Shown here piece after piece: positions 25,978 to 34,560 of a DNA stretch of 36,830 nucleotides. The first letter of the stretch is position 1. The number at the start of each line of letters is the position of its first letter. The stretch covers positions 1 through 36,830 of the forward strand of contig JAJBTQ010000016.1 in the NCBI GenBank assembly GCA_020860755.1. Direction: 5' to 3'. The stretch comes from Lachnospiraceae bacterium. GTDB taxonomy: Bacteria; Bacillota; Clostridia; Lachnospirales; Lachnospiraceae. The notes beneath the pieces are model-generated. The model worked only from the letters and a program-made list of their open reading frames with translations. It was not told the DNA's origin and did no database searches. A program made the translations under genes and the position numbers.

Positions 25978-26796
25978 ATGAAAGGAAAACGCGCGATCCT
26001 TTTAGTGAGTTTCGGAAGCTCGTATAAGGAGACCAGGGAAAAAACACTGGAACCGATCGGGGCACAGGTGCGGGAGGCTTATCCGCAGTATCCGGTGTAC
26101 CGCGCCTGGACGAGCAGGATCATTCGGAAAAAAATGCTGGAAAGGGACGGGGAGGATATTCCGGATGTCGCGCAGGCTTTGGAGCAAATGCGGGCGGACG
26201 GCATTTCCGAAGTGACAGTTCAGCCGACGATCCTGTTAAAGGCGATCGAATATGAAGGCATATTGACAGACTTGAAAGCGCAGCGAGAATTTTTTACCAC
26301 CATCCGGGTCGGAGAGCCGCTTTTGTCTTCTGTCTCAGACGGAGAGCGCATCGTCCGGATCCTGGCCGAAAATCTGCCCCTCGGCGAGCAGGACTGTCTG
26401 GTGTTAGTGGGACACGGAACCGAGCATCCCGCCAATGCGATATACGGCTCGCTGAACAGATCCTTAAGGGATAAAGGGATCTCCAACATACACATCGGAA
26501 CGATAGAGGCGGCTCCGACCTGCGAAGATGTGTTGGAGGAGGTAAGACGATCCGGATCGAGGCGCATCGTCCTGACGCCCCTTTTAATGGTGGCGGGCGA
26601 GCATGCCCACAATGACCTGGACGGTGCGGATGCGGATTCGTGGAAAAGCCGTTTTTTGGCAGCCGGATTTGAGGTTGACTGTGTGGTGAAAGGTCTGGGA
26701 GAGTACCCGGGCGTTCGTCAGATCGTGTTAGAGCACCTAAAGAAAGCGGTGAGCGGATCTGATGGGGAAGGATCGTTTACAGAAATCTGCAGATAA
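25978..26796 (+). CDS. cbiK: Sirohydrochlorin cobaltochelatase CbiK (cytosolic)
   Basis: CbiK inserts Co2+ into sirohydrochlorin, the committing step of anaerobic B12 synthesis. The 272-residue protein starts at ATG 25978 (MKGKRAILLVSFGSSYKETR); it has no signal peptide and matches the family length. The metal-ligand histidines are in VGH146GTEHPANAI and MVAGEH209AHND, equivalent to H145 and H207 in Salmonella. An upstream extension of the frame has low-complexity Arg-rich sequence and is not part of the protein. This copy, not the lipoprotein version at 2813-4480, should perform the biosynthetic reaction. It heads the tetrapyrrole supply block. Confidence 0.94.
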   Translation: MKGKRAILLVSFGSSYKETREKTLEPIGAQVREAYPQYPVYRAWTSRIIRKKMLERDGEDIPDVAQALEQMRADGISEVTVQPTILLKAIEYEGILTDLKAQREFFTTIRVGEPLLSSVSDGERIVRILAENLPLGEQDCLVLVGHGTEHPANAIYGSLNRSLRDKGISNIHIGTIEAAPTCEDVLEEVRRSGSRRIVLTPLLMVAGEHAHNDLDGADADSWKSRFLAAGFEVDCVVKGLGEYPGVRQIVLEHLKKAVSGSDGEGSFTEICR

Positions 26797-26805
26797 GAGG
26801 AGAGA

Positions 26806-28056
26806 ATGGGACAAAACGATATGGGAATTGAGATGATCGGAATCGATCACAGCGCAGCCGAGATCGATATCCGCACAATTTTTTCATTTACAAGCAAGGA
26901 TGCAAAGGCGCTGGAAACGCAGATGACACAGATGCCGGGAGTGGAGGGCTGTGTCATGCTTAACACCTGCAACCGCATGGAGCTCTGGATCAGCACCTCG
27001 AAGGAGTGGTCCGGAGGCCTCTATGAGAAAATGTGTGAGTTTCGCCGGGTGGAGGCGGATCGATACCGGAGCTACTTTACATTTTTACAGGAGCGGGAGG
27101 CGGTGTGGCACCTGTTTCGTCTAAGCAGCGGTCTTCTGTCGCGGATCCTGGGTGAGGACCAGATCCTGACACAGGTGGGGGAAGCTCTGGCCGCCTCAAG
27201 ACAGAACTATACCACAGACTCCGTGCTGGAGACGCTGTTTCGGGATGCGGTGAGCGCGGGCAAAAAAGTACGGACGGAAGCAGCGCTTTCCCCTGTAAAC
27301 CAATCGGTCGTGCACACGATGATCCGGGACTTAAAGGACAGCGGGATGACCTTTGCCGGCAAGCCCTGCCTTGTGATCGGAAACGGGGCCATGGGGAAAC
27401 TGGCGGCAACGCAGCTGAAAGAAGAGGGAGCGGATGTGACCGTGACGGTGCGAAGCTTCCACAGCGGCATTGTGGACATCCCGGCAGGCTGTAAACGGAT
27501 AGATTACGAGAGGCGAATGGAACTGTTTAAGACCTGTGACTATGTGGTCAGCGCTACGGTCAGCCCCAACTATACCCTGACAAGAGAGGTGGTGGAGCCG
27601 GCTGTAACAAAACCCGTGGTCTTTGTCGATCTGGCGGTTCCCCGTGACATCGACCCGACGATCCGGGATCTTAAGGGAGTCCGGATCTTCGACATTGATT
27701 CTTTCCGGGAAGAGGCTTACAGTGAGGAGCAAAGACAGGCGATCCGTGAGGTGGAGGCAATTCTCGAAGAACAGGTGGGGAAATTTTATGACTGGTATGA
27801 CTGCAGGGACGTGATACCGCTGATCGGGATGCTGAAAGAAGAAATCGCCGACGATCTGGTGCCAAGGCTCACAAAACAGCTGCGGGAACTTCCGCTTGAT
27901 CCGGATGCCCGGCAGCAGCTGTGGGAGGAGATCCGGGCGGCGGCGGAACGTACCGTCAACAAGATGCTTTTCGGAATGCAGGACGGACTGGACCCTGACG
28001 AGTTCAGGACCTGCCTAAGCTGCCTGAAAGAGCTGTATGAAGGGGAACAGGAGTAA
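26806..28056 (+). CDS. hemA: Glutamyl-tRNA reductase HemA
   Basis: HemA reduces glutamyl-tRNA(Glu) to glutamate-1-semialdehyde, the entry to the C5 tetrapyrrole pathway. The 416-residue protein has IGIDHSAAEIDIR, the catalytic Cys in MLNTC55NRMELW, HLFRLSSGLLSRILGEDQIL, and the NADPH domain with VIGNGAMGKLAA. AGAGGAGAGA abuts the ATG at 26806; ATG 26821 is a possible alternative. It is ten bases from cbiK and three from hemC. Confidence 0.95.
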   Translation: MGQNDMGIEMIGIDHSAAEIDIRTIFSFTSKDAKALETQMTQMPGVEGCVMLNTCNRMELWISTSKEWSGGLYEKMCEFRRVEADRYRSYFTFLQEREAVWHLFRLSSGLLSRILGEDQILTQVGEALAASRQNYTTDSVLETLFRDAVSAGKKVRTEAALSPVNQSVVHTMIRDLKDSGMTFAGKPCLVIGNGAMGKLAATQLKEEGADVTVTVRSFHSGIVDIPAGCKRIDYERRMELFKTCDYVVSATVSPNYTLTREVVEPAVTKPVVFVDLAVPRDIDPTIRDLKGVRIFDIDSFREEAYSEEQRQAIREVEAILEEQVGKFYDWYDCRDVIPLIGMLKEEIADDLVPRLTKQLRELPLDPDARQQLWEEIRAAAERTVNKMLFGMQDGLDPDEFRTCLSCLKELYEGEQE

Positions 28057-28059
28057 TCT

Positions 28060-28938
28060 ATGAAACAGGAGATCGTCATCGGGAGCCGCGAGAGCAGGCT
28101 CGCGCTGGTCCAGACAGAGATAGTGAAGAAATATATAGAAGATGCCCATCCGGAACTGTCGGTTCGCGTCCTTCCCATGAAAACGGAGGGGGACCGGATC
28201 TTAGATCAGTCGCTGGAGACGATAGGCGGAAAAGGGCTGTTTGTCAAGGAACTGGATCTCGCTCTGACAGAGGGACGGAGTGATCTGTCGGTGCACAGCC
28301 TAAAGGACGTACCCATGGTCGTTCCGGATTCGCTTCCGCTTGTCGCGTTTTCCGTGCGGGAAGATCCGCGGGATGTGCTGGTTTTGCCCGAGGGGTGTGA
28401 TGCGATCGATCTTTCCAAACCGATCGGCTGTTCCAGCAAACGCCGGATGATCCAGTTTGCCCGGATGTATCCCGAGGCTCAGTTCGCGCCGATCCGCGGC
28501 AATGTGCAGACACGGCTTAGAAAACTGGATGAGGGACAGTACGGGGCAACGATTCTCGCTGCGGCGGGCTTAATAAGACTTGGACTTACAGGGCGGATCA
28601 GCCGGTATTTTTCCACGGAAGAGATGATCCCGGCGGCGGGACAGGGAATCCTGGCGCTGCAGGGGAGAGCCGGGGAGGACTACTCGTTTCTGGACGGGTA
28701 CGCAAACCGGGAGGCTGCACAGTGCGCTCTGGCTGAGCGGGCATTTGTGCGCGCACTTGGCGGAGACTGCACGACGCCGGTGGCGGCCTTTGGGACTATA
28801 GGAGGAGACACCCTGACGCTTCGGGCGATCTATCTGGATGAGGAGACAAAATGCCTTCACGAGGGCATACTGGAAGGAAATGCAGACGAGCCGGAACAGA
28901 TCGGAACAGATCTGGCAGAGAGGTTCCTTTCCGAATAG
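28060..28938 (+). CDS. hemC: Porphobilinogen deaminase HemC
   Basis: HemC polymerises four porphobilinogens to hydroxymethylbilane. The 292-residue protein begins with IVIGSRESRLALVQTEIVKK and contains LSVHSLKDVPMVVP, SSKRRMIQFARMYP, IRGNVQTRLRKLDEGQY and the dipyrromethane-cofactor cysteine in GGDC237TTPVAAFG. It lies three bases after hemA and about 17 before the cobA-hemD fusion. Confidence 0.96.
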   Translation: MKQEIVIGSRESRLALVQTEIVKKYIEDAHPELSVRVLPMKTEGDRILDQSLETIGGKGLFVKELDLALTEGRSDLSVHSLKDVPMVVPDSLPLVAFSVREDPRDVLVLPEGCDAIDLSKPIGCSSKRRMIQFARMYPEAQFAPIRGNVQTRLRKLDEGQYGATILAAAGLIRLGLTGRISRYFSTEEMIPAAGQGILALQGRAGEDYSFLDGYANREAAQCALAERAFVRALGGDCTTPVAAFGTIGGDTLTLRAIYLDEETKCLHEGILEGNADEPEQIGTDLAERFLSE

Positions 28939-28955
28939 AAAAAGAGGAATGAAAC

Positions 28956-30482
28956 ATGGCAGAGACGAAGAGACAAAACTGCGGAAAAGTCTGGCTGGTC
29001 GGAGCAGGCCCGTCGGACCCCGGCCTGTTTACCCTGAGAGGAAAACAGGTGCTTGAAAAAGCGGATGTAGTGGTCTACGACGCGCTGATCGGAGAGGGGG
29101 TCCTCTCCATGATCCCTGCCGGGATCGAGCGCAGATATGTGGGAAAGCATTCCGGCTGCCACACCTTGCCGCAGGAGGAGATAAACCGCCTGCTGGTCGA
29201 CCTGGCCCTGGAGGGAAAGCGAGTGGTGCGGTTAAAGGGAGGCGACCCCTTCCTGTTTGGACGGGGCGGGGAAGAGATCGAGCTTTTGACAGAAAACGGG
29301 ATCCCGTTTGAGGTGGTTCCCGGCGTCACGTCCGCGATCGCGGTCCCGGCCTATCAGGGAATCCCGGTGACACACCGCGATTTTTGTTCTTCCATTCATA
29401 TCATCACCGGGCACAAGCGGGGCGATGCGGAGAATGGAATTGATTTTGAGGCTCTCGCGAAAACAGAGGGCACGCTGATCTTTTTGATGGGCGTGTCGGC
29501 CCTTCCGGACATCTGCCGGGGGCTTTTGGCGGCAGGGATGCCTTCTGATACGCCGGCCGCCCTGCTGATGCGTGGGACTACGGCCCACCAGCGGCGCATC
29601 GTGGCGACGCTTGGCACACTGGACGAGGAGGTACGCCGGCAGGGAAGCGAGACACCGGCCATCATTGTGGTGGGCGAAGTCTGCGGGCTCGCGGAAGAGT
29701 TCTCCTGGTTTGAGGACATGCCTCTTGGAGGGGTGAAAGTGATGCTGACCCGGCCGGAAGAGGCCGCCCGCGAGACGGTGGAGAAATTGAGGGATCTCGG
29801 CGCGGAGGTGACGGCGGTTCCGATGATCCGCACCGTGCGTCGTAAAAACCATGAGGCGCTTAAAAAAGCGCTTGCAAATCTGGAGCAGTATCAGTGGCTG
29901 GTGTTTACCAGCCCGACGGGAGTCCGGATCTTTTTTGAGGAATTATCAGAGAGGAAGCTGGATGTCCGGAAGCTTGGAAATGTGCGAATCGCCGCGATCG
30001 GCACCGGAACCGGCAGGGAGCTTTCGGCGAGAGGACTGTATGCGGATCTGACGCCGGATATCTATGACGGCGAGCATCTGGGCGAGGCTCTGGCCGAGGC
30101 CGGGGCGCCGGGCGAGTGTGTTCTCATCCCGCGCGCGGCGGTGGGGAATCCGGAGCTGGTTGAAAAGCTGGCCGGCATGAACGTGGACGATATTCCCACC
30201 TACGATACGGTCTTTGAACCGGTTGAAGGGGAAGAGACATACCGGGCGGAGTTTGAAAACGGGGAAATAGACTATGTGCTGTTTACCAGTTCATCCTGTG
30301 TCCGCGGATTTGCCGCGGCGTTTGCCGGCATGGACTTTTCCGGGATCCGGGCGGTCTGCATCGGGAAGCAGACGATGGCGGCGGCAGACGAGCTGGGCAT
30401 GCAGACCTATGTGGCGGATGAGGCGGGCATCGACAGCCTGATCGACTGTCTGGTGCGGGTTCATCAAAGCCGGATGCCATGA
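28956..30482 (+). CDS. cobA-hemD: Fused uroporphyrinogen-III methyltransferase / synthase (CobA-HemD)
   Basis: A 508-residue bifunctional protein. Residues 1 to about 255 are the SAM uroporphyrinogen-III C2/C7 methyltransferase (VWLVGAGPSDPGLFTLRGKQ, VVYDALIG, VRLKGGDPFLFGRGGEEI, GVTSAIAVPAYQGIPVTHRD). From about residue 260 the chain becomes uroporphyrinogen-III synthase (VKVMLTRPEEAARETVEKL, VFTSPTGVRIFFEEL, and a C-terminal FTSSSCVRGFAAAF). The fusion takes hydroxymethylbilane from HemC and gives precorrin-2. Such fusions are common in Clostridia. It directs flux to siroheme and corrins rather than to protoheme. Confidence 0.95.
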   Translation: MAETKRQNCGKVWLVGAGPSDPGLFTLRGKQVLEKADVVVYDALIGEGVLSMIPAGIERRYVGKHSGCHTLPQEEINRLLVDLALEGKRVVRLKGGDPFLFGRGGEEIELLTENGIPFEVVPGVTSAIAVPAYQGIPVTHRDFCSSIHIITGHKRGDAENGIDFEALAKTEGTLIFLMGVSALPDICRGLLAAGMPSDTPAALLMRGTTAHQRRIVATLGTLDEEVRRQGSETPAIIVVGEVCGLAEEFSWFEDMPLGGVKVMLTRPEEAARETVEKLRDLGAEVTAVPMIRTVRRKNHEALKKALANLEQYQWLVFTSPTGVRIFFEELSERKLDVRKLGNVRIAAIGTGTGRELSARGLYADLTPDIYDGEHLGEALAEAGAPGECVLIPRAAVGNPELVEKLAGMNVDDIPTYDTVFEPVEGEETYRAEFENGEIDYVLFTSSSCVRGFAAAFAGMDFSGIRAVCIGKQTMAAADELGMQTYVADEAGIDSLIDCLVRVHQSRMP

Positions 30483-30546
30483 CCTGCAGAACAAATAAGA
30501 GTAAAGATACCTGCGAAGACGGACAATGATAAAGGAGAAACATACA

Positions 30547-31530
30547 ATGGACATGACGATCAGACCGAGAAGGCTGCGCTACGGCGAGACACTGCGAAAG
30601 ATGGTGAGGGAGACGCGGATGGATCCGTCTTCTTTGATCTACCCGATCTTTGTGCGGGAGGGAAGCGGCATCACAGAAGAAATCCCCACCATGCCGGGTC
30701 AGTACCGCTACAGTGTGGACACGATGGGAGAAAAATTGCAGAGCCTGACCGATGCGGGAATCTCTCAGGTGATCTTTTTCGGGATCCCGGACCATAAGGA
30801 TGAGGTGGGCAGCGGTGCCTACGATGCAGACGGGATCGTGCAGCGGGCGCTGCGCCGGGCGAAACAGGATTTCCCCGAGCTGTACCGGATCACGGATGTC
30901 TGCATGTGCGAGTACACGTCGCACGGACACTGCGGTGTGCTTTGCGGCGAGGACGTGGACAACGACAGGACGGTAGAGCTTTTGGCCAAGACGGCGCTGT
31001 CGCATGTGGAGGCGGGAGCCGATATGGTGGCACCCTCCGACATGATGGACGGGCGGGTCGCGGCGATCCGCACGGCTCTGGACGCGAACGGATACATCAA
31101 CACGCCGATCCTGGCCTACGCGGTCAAATATGCCTCGGCATTTTACGGGCCGTTCCGCGACGCAGCGGGATCCGCGCCGGCCTTCGGCGACCGGAAGAGT
31201 TATCAGATGGACTACCACAATAGCCGGGAAGGAGTCAAGGAGGCCCTGCTGGATGTGCAGGAGGGAGCGGACCTCGTCATGGTGAAGCCTGCCATGTCCT
31301 ATCTCGATATGGTGACAAAGATCAAAGAGGCGGTGCAGGTGCCGGTGGCAGCCTACAGTGTCAGCGGAGAGTACAGCATGATAAAAGCCGCGGCGGCGGC
31401 AGGCTATATCGAGGAAGACAAGATCATCTGCGAGACGACTGTCTCTGCGTTCCGGGCGGGTTGTGACATCTATCTCACATACTTTGCGGAGGAGATCGCG
31501 GGGTATATGAGAGACGGAAGGATCGGCTGA
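30547..31530 (+). CDS. hemB: Porphobilinogen synthase HemB (zinc type)
   Basis: HemB condenses two 5-aminolevulinates to porphobilinogen. I choose ATG 30547 (MDMTIRPRRLR) because AAAGGAG (30531-30537) precedes it; ATG 30526 lies before that site. The 327-residue protein has the zinc cysteines C119, C121 and C129 in DVCMCEYTSHGHCG. The Schiff-base lysines are K194 (YAVKYASAFYGPFRDA) and K247 (MVKPAMSYLDM). So this is a Zn-dependent form. Confidence 0.96.
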   Translation: MDMTIRPRRLRYGETLRKMVRETRMDPSSLIYPIFVREGSGITEEIPTMPGQYRYSVDTMGEKLQSLTDAGISQVIFFGIPDHKDEVGSGAYDADGIVQRALRRAKQDFPELYRITDVCMCEYTSHGHCGVLCGEDVDNDRTVELLAKTALSHVEAGADMVAPSDMMDGRVAAIRTALDANGYINTPILAYAVKYASAFYGPFRDAAGSAPAFGDRKSYQMDYHNSREGVKEALLDVQEGADLVMVKPAMSYLDMVTKIKEAVQVPVAAYSVSGEYSMIKAAAAAGYIEEDKIICETTVSAFRAGCDIYLTYFAEEIAGYMRDGRIG

Positions 31531-31534
31531 TCGT

Positions 31535-31607
31535 AAAAACCGGATTTATTAAAACCTGATTTCTTATATAAAAACCGGAGTTATTATAAAAAAGCCGGAT
31601 GTATTAT
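31535..31607 (+). repeat. Four imperfect short direct repeats before hemL
   Basis: Between hemB and hemL an AT-rich unit resembling AAAAACCGGATTTATTA occurs four times: near 31535-31550, 31551-31566 (AAAACCTGATTTCTTA), 31570-31586 and 31588-31607. The period is about 16-19 bases. It may be a protein-binding array or slippage-derived sequence. No clear promoter or terminator is visible in the 108-base gap. Confidence 0.6.
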
Positions 31608-31638
31608 TTCAAAGATAACGGGCAGAAAGGAGCAAGAC

Positions 31639-32919
31639 GTGACAACATCAGAACAGTTATTTGCAAGAGCCGTAAACGTGATCCCCGGCGGAGTGAACTC
31701 TCCGGTGCGTGCGTTCGGATCCGTAGGGCTGACCCCGCGGATGATCGCATCAGCAGATGGAGCACATATGACAGATGAGGACGGCAATGTCTATCTGGAT
31801 TTTGTCGGCTCCTGGGGGCCGATGATCCTGGGACACAACCATCCGGCCGTGCGGGAGGCTGTGATCCGGGCCTGTGAAGAGGGCTTAAGCTTCGGAGCTG
31901 CCACAAAACGGGAAGTGGAGATGGCGGAATTAGTCTGCGGGAATGTGCCGAACATCGACATGGTGCGCATGGTGAATTCCGGTACTGAGGCCGTGATGAG
32001 CGCGATCCGTGCCGCGCGGGGCTATACCGGCAGAGACAAGATCGTAAAGTTTATGGGCTGTTATCACGGACATTCCGATGCCCTGCTCGTGCAGGCAGGC
32101 TCCGGCGTCATGACGGCGGGGATCCCGGACAGCGCGGGTGTGCCGAAGGGCTGTACGTTAGATACCCTCTCCGCCATATACAACGATGAGGCTTCCGTGC
32201 AGCGCCTGTTCGACGAATTCCCGGATGAGATCGCCGCGGTGATCGTGGAGCCCGTGGGGGCGAACATGGGTGTTGTCCCGCCAAAAGAGGGATTTTTAGA
32301 AGCGCTTCGCGCCATGTGTACAAAATACAATGCAGTGCTGATCTTCGATGAGGTGATCACCGGATTCCGTCTCTCCTTCGGCGGTGCGCAGGAGTATTAC
32401 GGCGTGGACGCCGATCTGGTCACGTACGGGAAGATCATCGGCGCGGGGATGCCGGTGGGCGCCTACGGCGGAAAACGTGAGATCATGGAGAACGTGGCCC
32501 CTCTGGGACCGGTCTATCAGGCAGGGACTCTAAGCGGCAATCCGGTCGCCATGGCGGCGGGGCTGGCCCAGCTTACCGTGCTGCATGAGCAGCCAAAGCT
32601 CTACGATGAGTTAAACGCGAAGGGGGACTGGTTCTTTGGAGAGGTCTCTAAGATCGCCGAAAAGGGAAAGATCCCCGCGATGGTCAATTCCTGCGGTTCC
32701 CTTGGATGTCTCTTTTTTACGGACATTGCCGTGACAGACTATGAGTCGGCAAAGACCTCCGATACGGAAGCCTTTGCGGCCTATTTCAGATACATGCTGG
32801 ACCACGGGGTCTATCTGGCGCCGGCGCAGTTTGAAGCGATGTTTTTGTCTGTGGCACATACCCGGGAAGATCTTATCGGAGTGCTGGAGCTTATGAGAGC
32901 ATATTTTGCGGGAGAATGA
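31639..32919 (+). CDS. hemL: Glutamate-1-semialdehyde 2,1-aminomutase HemL
   Basis: HemL converts glutamate-1-semialdehyde to 5-aminolevulinate. The 426-residue PLP enzyme starts at GTG 31639, with GAAAGGAG about eight bases upstream. It has NVIPGGVNSPVRAFG, FVGSWGPMILGHNHP, MVNSGTEAVMSAIRAARGYT, FDEVITGFRLSFGGAQ and the PLP lysine in VTYGK265IIGAGMPVGAYGG. With HemA it forms the C5 route to 5-aminolevulinate. It is immediately followed by the precorrin-2 dehydrogenase. Confidence 0.96.
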   Translation: MTTSEQLFARAVNVIPGGVNSPVRAFGSVGLTPRMIASADGAHMTDEDGNVYLDFVGSWGPMILGHNHPAVREAVIRACEEGLSFGAATKREVEMAELVCGNVPNIDMVRMVNSGTEAVMSAIRAARGYTGRDKIVKFMGCYHGHSDALLVQAGSGVMTAGIPDSAGVPKGCTLDTLSAIYNDEASVQRLFDEFPDEIAAVIVEPVGANMGVVPPKEGFLEALRAMCTKYNAVLIFDEVITGFRLSFGGAQEYYGVDADLVTYGKIIGAGMPVGAYGGKREIMENVAPLGPVYQAGTLSGNPVAMAAGLAQLTVLHEQPKLYDELNAKGDWFFGEVSKIAEKGKIPAMVNSCGSLGCLFFTDIAVTDYESAKTSDTEAFAAYFRYMLDHGVYLAPAQFEAMFLSVAHTREDLIGVLELMRAYFAGE

Positions 32920-33396
32920 ATGATGTACTTTCCTTTGTTTGCAGATATATCACAAAAAGATATCCTGATCGTGGGCGGAGGGCCTGTCGCGGCCCGGCGC
33001 GCGCACACGCTGCTCGCGTTTGACGCCCGGATCACCGTGATCACACCGGAGGCGACACAGGAGCTTCGCGGGGAGGAAGCAAACGGACGGCTCTCCCTTA
33101 TTTTGCGCGCATTTGAGGAGGACGATTTAGACGGCCGGGATCTCGTGTTGGCGGCGACGGATGAGACTGCATTAAATGCCCGGATCGCCGGATCCTGCCG
33201 GGAAAAAGGGATCCCCGTCAATGTGAGCAGCGATCCGTCGCTTTGTGACTTTCAGTTCCCGTCCGTCGTGATGGACGAGGATGTCGTCATCGGGATCAAC
33301 GCGTCAGGCAAAGACCACGGCAGAGTAAAAGAGATGCGGCAGAAGCTGGAAGATGTCCTTGCCACGCCGTCTCTCTATGACGAAACAAAGGAATAA
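32920..33396 (+). CDS. Precorrin-2 dehydrogenase (SirC/CysG N-terminal domain type)
   Basis: A 158-residue NAD-binding protein that should oxidise precorrin-2 to sirohydrochlorin. MYFPLFADISQKDILIVGGGPVAARRA (first part, with the GxGxxA motif), VLAATDETALNARIA and CDFQFPSVV are typical of SirC/Met8p/CysG N-terminal domains. It is shorter than full Met8p/CysG-N domains and mostly covers the dehydrogenase fold, so metal insertion is better assigned to CbiK. ATG 32920 and ATG 32923 are both possible; it begins right after the hemL stop. It is the last gene of the operon. I see no strong terminator after it. Confidence 0.9.
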   Translation: MMYFPLFADISQKDILIVGGGPVAARRAHTLLAFDARITVITPEATQELRGEEANGRLSLILRAFEEDDLDGRDLVLAATDETALNARIAGSCREKGIPVNVSSDPSLCDFQFPSVVMDEDVVIGINASGKDHGRVKEMRQKLEDVLATPSLYDETKE

Positions 33397-33452
33397 TATC
33401 GACGCGGTTTGGCAAACGGGGAAGCGCGGGAAAACTGACAATCAGATTACTT

Positions 33453-33502
33453 CATCAGCACGATAAAAAAGGATAGATCATCAGCACGAAAAAAGAATAG
33501 AC
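33453..33502 (+). repeat. Tandem direct repeat upstream of UroD-like gene
   Basis: CATCAGCACGATAAAAAAGG... (33453-33478) is followed head to tail by a near copy, CATCAGCACGAAAAAAG... (33479-33502), which is two bases shorter. The pair lies just upstream of a possible promoter and may be a regulator-binding site or a local duplication. Confidence 0.6.
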
Positions 33503-33527
33503 AAGGTGACATGACAGGAAGTATAAT
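33498..33527 (+). promoter_or_regulatory. Possible promoter of the UroD-like gene
   Basis: TAGACA (33498-33503), an 18-base spacer and TATAAT (33522-33527) precede the gene. The predicted start would lie only about 15 bases before the ATG, overlapping the ribosome binding site, so the leader would be very short. The -10 is perfect but the short leader lowers confidence. Confidence 0.4.
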
Positions 33528-33548
33528 GCAGTCAGGAGGAAGCTTATT

Positions 33549-34529
33549 ATGAATGCAATGACACCGAAAGAGCGTATGCTCGCCTTTTTTCACCATCAGC
33601 CGACAGACGAGCTGCCGTCGGACGATGGTCTTTTTATACTGTTTGACGCGGAGACATATGCGGAGCGCCCACCCCACGAGACCGGCGGCACTGACTGGTG
33701 GGGCGTCGAATGGAAATACGAGCCAACCATAAACGCTATCTCTCCCGACCACTCGAAGCCCCCTGTTATGGAGGACATCTGTGACTGGCGTGAGGTTCTT
33801 CAATTTCCGGATCTTGACGCCTGGGACTGGAGCCGGGTGGAGGAGATCGACCACATCAGCGAGATCGACCGCGCGAACAAGGTGTTTGAGATGATGTTCT
33901 TAAACGGCCCGTTTGAGCGCATGCATATGCTGATGGGGTTTGAAAATGCCCTCGTTGCGCTGCTCGCGGAGCCGGAGGAAGTGGAGGCGTATCTGGATGT
34001 CTACATGGACTGGAAGATCCACCTGATGGAAAAGGTGATCGAGATCTACAGGCCGGATGTCCTGATGTTTCACGATGACTGGGGGACACAAAACAACATG
34101 TTTTTCTCTCCGGATCTCTGGAGAGAGATGTTTAAGCCGCAGATCCAAAAGGCAGTGGACCGCTGCCACGAGCTCGGCGTGATCTTCGAGATGCATTCCG
34201 ACGGGATGATCGAGGACATCGTACCGGATTTTGTGGAGATGGGCATCGACAGCTGGCAGGGGCAGGAGATCAACGATGTCGCGAAGTTAAAGGAGATCAC
34301 CGGTGATCGCTTAAGCTACCACACCACCCCGGACTATCAGAAATATTATGCACAATCCCTTTCCGTCGGGATCACGGAGGAAGAGGTGCGAAGCGAAGTG
34401 CGTAAGACCCTGTACCGCAATGCGAAGGATTACTGTTACTGTCCCATGTTCCTGCCGTTTGGCGGGTGGACGACCGAAGTGATGATCGATGAGGTCAACA
34501 AGTGCGGCAAGACGATTTATCAGAACTAG
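33549..34529 (+). CDS. UroD-superfamily methyltransferase-like protein (demethylase type)
   Basis: A 326-residue UroD-superfamily protein; CAGGAGGA lies about eight bases before the ATG. It has MTPKERMLAFFHHQPTDELP, then MFHDDWGTQNNMFFSPDLW and EMH216SDGMIEDIVPDFVEMGI. Where the MtaA-like genes at 99 and 1345 have HNC and a C-terminal GC(E/D), this one has HSDG and FLPFGGW, with no cysteine ligands. This suggests a different metal site or role, more like the substrate-demethylating methyltransferase I proteins of acetogen O-demethylase systems (inference). It is not HemE. It appears to be transcribed separately from the B12 operon and converges with the LysR gene. Confidence 0.75.
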   Translation: MNAMTPKERMLAFFHHQPTDELPSDDGLFILFDAETYAERPPHETGGTDWWGVEWKYEPTINAISPDHSKPPVMEDICDWREVLQFPDLDAWDWSRVEEIDHISEIDRANKVFEMMFLNGPFERMHMLMGFENALVALLAEPEEVEAYLDVYMDWKIHLMEKVIEIYRPDVLMFHDDWGTQNNMFFSPDLWREMFKPQIQKAVDRCHELGVIFEMHSDGMIEDIVPDFVEMGIDSWQGQEINDVAKLKEITGDRLSYHTTPDYQKYYAQSLSVGITEEEVRSEVRKTLYRNAKDYCYCPMFLPFGGWTTEVMIDEVNKCGKTIYQN

Positions 34530-34560
34530 CAAAAAGGTGATTTGACGGAACAAAACGAAG

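Noticed and set aside
31535-33502. Short repeats at 31535 and 33453 as CRISPR
   Set aside because: Units are imperfect, under 27 bases, nearly adjacent, with no unique spacers and no cas genes.
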